In this document: positions 62,020-64,000 of the stretch, in pieces | Layout of the letters: each line of letters begins with the position of its first letter | Position numbering within the stretch: the stretch's first letter is position 1 | Origin: Planctomycetota bacterium | GTDB taxonomy: Bacteria; Planctomycetota; PLA2 | NCBI GenBank assembly: GCA_021776735.1 | Contig: JAJFFH010000040.1 | Location: forward strand, 1-64,000 | Direction of reading: 5' to 3' | Length of the DNA stretch: 64,000 nucleotides | Program-made: the position numbers and the translations under genes | Notes under the pieces: generated by a model | Databases searched by the model: none | Told to the model about the DNA's origin: nothing | Seen by the model: the letters and a program-made list of their open reading frames with translations, nothing else

Positions 62020-62212
62020 CGTGGCGGAAGCGGATCGGAAGCAAGCGGCCGGCGATACCCCGAACACCCGCTGCGCGGTCTTTCGTGAATTGAAGGTTGG
62101 ACGGGCCCGATTCCCGGCTCCGAGATGGCGTCCGACGGGCTTGACCGCCCTAAAACGTGAAAAATCGGCGCAGAGGGGGCCGCAGGAGGGTGAAAGCGGA
62201 TAAGATCAGCTC

Positions 62213-63040
62213 ATGCTCCGAAACATCGCCGTCCGTTCCTGTCTCGTCGTTTTTTCGTTGGTGCTCGCGGTGGGCTGTAGCTCATCGAAGCGCGAACCCT
62301 CGCAGGATGAGGGCAGCGGCGACAGCGCCACCGCGTTGACGGCGCAGGATCTTTTGGAGAACTGCGTCACGGCTGATCTGCCGGATTTCGCGGCGATCCT
62401 GGACGTGCTGCAAAACCTGTTGGCTGAAGACGCCGAACTGCCCCAGCCCGAGCTGGATCTGCTCCGATTGATTATCGACGGGACCGTCGGTTTCTCGCTC
62501 GACGCCGACCAGGACGGCACCGTCGATATCAGCGGCTCGTTCGGCTTCGAGAACGCTTCAGGGCAGCCCACGATTCCGGTCAGCGCGCAGGTGATCCAGG
62601 ACATCATCAGCCGCGGCGATGTCGATCTTCAGGCGATTCTCGACGGGCTGCCGGCCGGTACGACGTTCAAGCTCGACTTCGATGTGCCGAACATTCCCGG
62701 CTCGACCGTGCAAGGTGGCATCGCGCCGGCGGGTTCGATCTCCTTCGCGATCGGCGACAACGGTCTCGCCACGATCTCGGGAGCCGGCTCGTTCAGCTCG
62801 GGCGACTGCACCTTCGACTTCGACTTCTCCGACATCGGCGACTTCAACACCGGCCTCGACGGCTTCCCCGTCGCCTCCCTCGGCTTCGATCTGTCCGTGG
62901 GCAACACCGACGGCCTCGGCGGCTCGATTGACCTGGACGGCACGAACAACGCGATCATTCGCGCCGTGCTCGACGGCGGACTCCCGGAGTTCTTCAATCT
63001 CGATCTCGAAACCGGCAGCCTGTCGCCCTCGGACGACTAG
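62213..63040 (+). CDS. Lipoprotein of a paralogous family (member 3)
   Basis: 275 residues. Signal CLVVFSLVLAVGCSSSKREP. Then TAQDLLENCVTADLPDFAAIL, DADQDGTVDISGSFGFEN, SSGDCTFDFDFSD and the end FFNLDLETGSLSPSDD. The arrangement follows members 1 and 2. TAAGAT lies 6 bases before the ATG and no ribosome-binding site is in range. The first codons include a 12-mer copy (IAVR). Function unknown. Confidence 0.72.
   Translation: MLRNIAVRSCLVVFSLVLAVGCSSSKREPSQDEGSGDSATALTAQDLLENCVTADLPDFAAILDVLQNLLAEDAELPQPELDLLRLIIDGTVGFSLDADQDGTVDISGSFGFENASGQPTIPVSAQVIQDIISRGDVDLQAILDGLPAGTTFKLDFDVPNIPGSTVQGGIAPAGSISFAIGDNGLATISGAGSFSSGDCTFDFDFSDIGDFNTGLDGFPVASLGFDLSVGNTDGLGGSIDLDGTNNAIIRAVLDGGLPEFFNLDLETGSLSPSDD
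62225..62236 (+). repeat. 12-mer ATCGCCGTCCGT, copy 14
   Basis: Exact copy at codons 5-8 of the lipoprotein gene, in its signal peptide. Confidence 0.85.
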
Positions 63041-63150
63041 GTCAATACGCGCGGCCTGACGCGAGGATTCTCCAGCGCGACCCCGGACCCGGGATCCAAG
63101 TGCTGGCTTGTAGCCGCGATACGCTAGACTGCTCGTCGCGGAGGAAGCGT

Positions 63151-64000
63151 ATGCAAACCTGGTTGGCTGGAGCAGCCCTGCTCCTTTTTAGCGTCGCCGT
63201 CCAAGCTCAGGACGACGACGCGCGGCGGCTCGAACAGTTCGAGCAGGCCATGGACGCGGTGCGTCAAAACTACTTCGAGAAGACGGCGGGCAAGACGCTC
63301 ACCGAGCACATGCGACTGATGTACGGCGCGTTCACGACAGTGAGCGGCCTGGTCGTCGATGACGAGGACGGCGGCTCACGCGTCCTGCGCCAGATCGACT
63401 CGCGCCTCTGGGGCCAGGTACAGGTGGGCGGCCACATGTTCTTCGGCCGGCTCCGCTTTCGGTACCGCGACTTCAATACCGGCGACGGGTTCGACGGCGA
63501 GGACAACAACCTCACCGAGCCGATCGGCGATCGGTACTGGTACCGGTTTGACTGGCGGACCGAGCAGCGCGCCGAGGACGGCACGGACACGCCCTGGAAC
63601 TGGTGGGTCCAGATCGGCCGCCAGCATGTCCACTGGGTTTCCGGGCTGGTGCTCAGCGAACAGCTCTACGCGGCACGCGGCGGTATCGATCTCCAGAAGT
63701 GGAGATTCGGCTTCATGGTCGGGCAGACCCCGAACACCGGGCCGATCGACTTCGACGCATCGCGGCCGGATTTCGCCGACGACGTGGAGCGGGTCTTTTG
63801 GGCCTTCTCCATCGAGTACCGGGGCATCCAAGGGCACGCGCCCTACGTGTACGTCGTTCGCCAGGAAGACGAAAACGACACGGTCCTCGGCGGCGGTATT
63901 CGCCTCGGCTACGACTCGCTCTACGTTGCCGTGGGCAGCACCGGCCAGATCGTGACCGGCGAATGGCTGTACCGCACCGAGTTCATCTACGAATCCGGCC
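63151..64000 (+). CDS. Outer-membrane beta-barrel protein, 3' partial
   Basis: The frame is open to the window end and therefore absent from the ORF track. ATG 63151 (MQTWLAGAALLLFSVAVQA) gives a clean signal peptide with cleavage after VQA; GGAGG lies 8 bases upstream. A short acidic helix (RRLEQFEQAMDAVRQNYFEK) is followed by alternating strands with aromatic girdles: SRLWGQVQVGGHMFFGRLRFRYRDF, YWYRFDWR, WNWWVQIGRQHVHWVSGLVL, KWRFGFMVG and GGIRLGYDSLYVAVG (given as separate segments). This is a porin-like or alginate-export-like barrel. Substrate unknown. Confidence 0.75.
   Translation, partial: MQTWLAGAALLLFSVAVQAQDDDARRLEQFEQAMDAVRQNYFEKTAGKTLTEHMRLMYGAFTTVSGLVVDDEDGGSRVLRQIDSRLWGQVQVGGHMFFGRLRFRYRDFNTGDGFDGEDNNLTEPIGDRYWYRFDWRTEQRAEDGTDTPWNWWVQIGRQHVHWVSGLVLSEQLYAARGGIDLQKWRFGFMVGQTPNTGPIDFDASRPDFADDVERVFWAFSIEYRGIQGHAPYVYVVRQEDENDTVLGGGIRLGYDSLYVAVGSTGQIVTGEWLYRTEFIYESG

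Noticed and set aside
60554-62044. 496-codon minus-strand ORF
   Set aside because: It is the antisense shadow of the beta-helix lipoprotein and consists of Asp/Val/Arg-biased sequence.

Overview
The window is high-GC bacterial DNA (roughly two thirds G+C). I infer a Planctomycetota-like organism. The support is very long serine/threonine kinases with TPR tails and the planctomycete-style GAFGEVQV-DWG activation region, an ECF sigma factor directly ahead of them, many lipoproteins of unknown family, and the family of integrase-type transposase present. No rRNA or ribosomal-protein locus is present to confirm this.

Layout. 0-1 kb: the end of a hybrid histidine kinase. 1-6 kb: a mobile-element graveyard (three pieces of one integrase-type transposase, a TPR fragment) around a multi-domain lipid- or membrane-anchored protein, ending in a thioredoxin-like gene interrupted by an in-frame TGA. 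I read this TGA as selenocysteine. 6.1-14.9 kb: an ECF sigma factor followed by two giant receptor-like kinases in one transcription unit. 15.2-17.3 kb: a fused c-type cytochrome/outer-membrane barrel gene (Cyc2-like) with two operator-like palindromes, next to a DtxR/MntR-type metal regulator. 17.5-28.3 kb: accessory DNA, with a frameshifted serine recombinase, an IS256 remnant, and a compact all-plus-strand island running from a P27-type small terminase through a methyltransferase, an AEP-type primase, an iteron-like array, an SF1 helicase and an excisionase-like protein to a tyrosine integrase. It has no capsid, tail or large-terminase genes and resembles a phage satellite.

28.4-64 kb is mostly backbone: a beta-propeller lipoprotein, a PD-(D/E)XK nuclease-like gene, tRNA-Leu(GAG) with a strange 43-bp-period repeat array upstream, an aminotransferase, a rhomboid protease, an isopropylmalate-dehydrogenase family enzyme, a methyltransferase, an enoyl-CoA hydratase, an NrsF-like/ECF sigma pair, an M42 peptidase, an NPCBM-cyclase-fold protein, a toxin-antitoxin remnant, DNA polymerase I, a HAD hydrolase, a tandem family of four membrane/zinc-ribbon genes, ClpP, a Ste24-type protease, three paralogous lipoproteins, a beta-helix lipoprotein and the start of an outer-membrane barrel.

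Three genome-scale signals cut across the genes. A 12-mer, ATCGCCGTCCGT, occurs 14 times exactly (about one per 2.6 kb from 33 to 63 kb) but never in the 15-33 kb accessory stretch. Many genes have a -10-like hexamer only 6-10 bases before the start codon and no Shine-Dalgarno sequence, which suggests leaderless mRNAs. Several intergenic regions hold 12-mer-plus-hairpin units that look like REP elements. All functional calls rest on reading motifs by eye; no database search was run.
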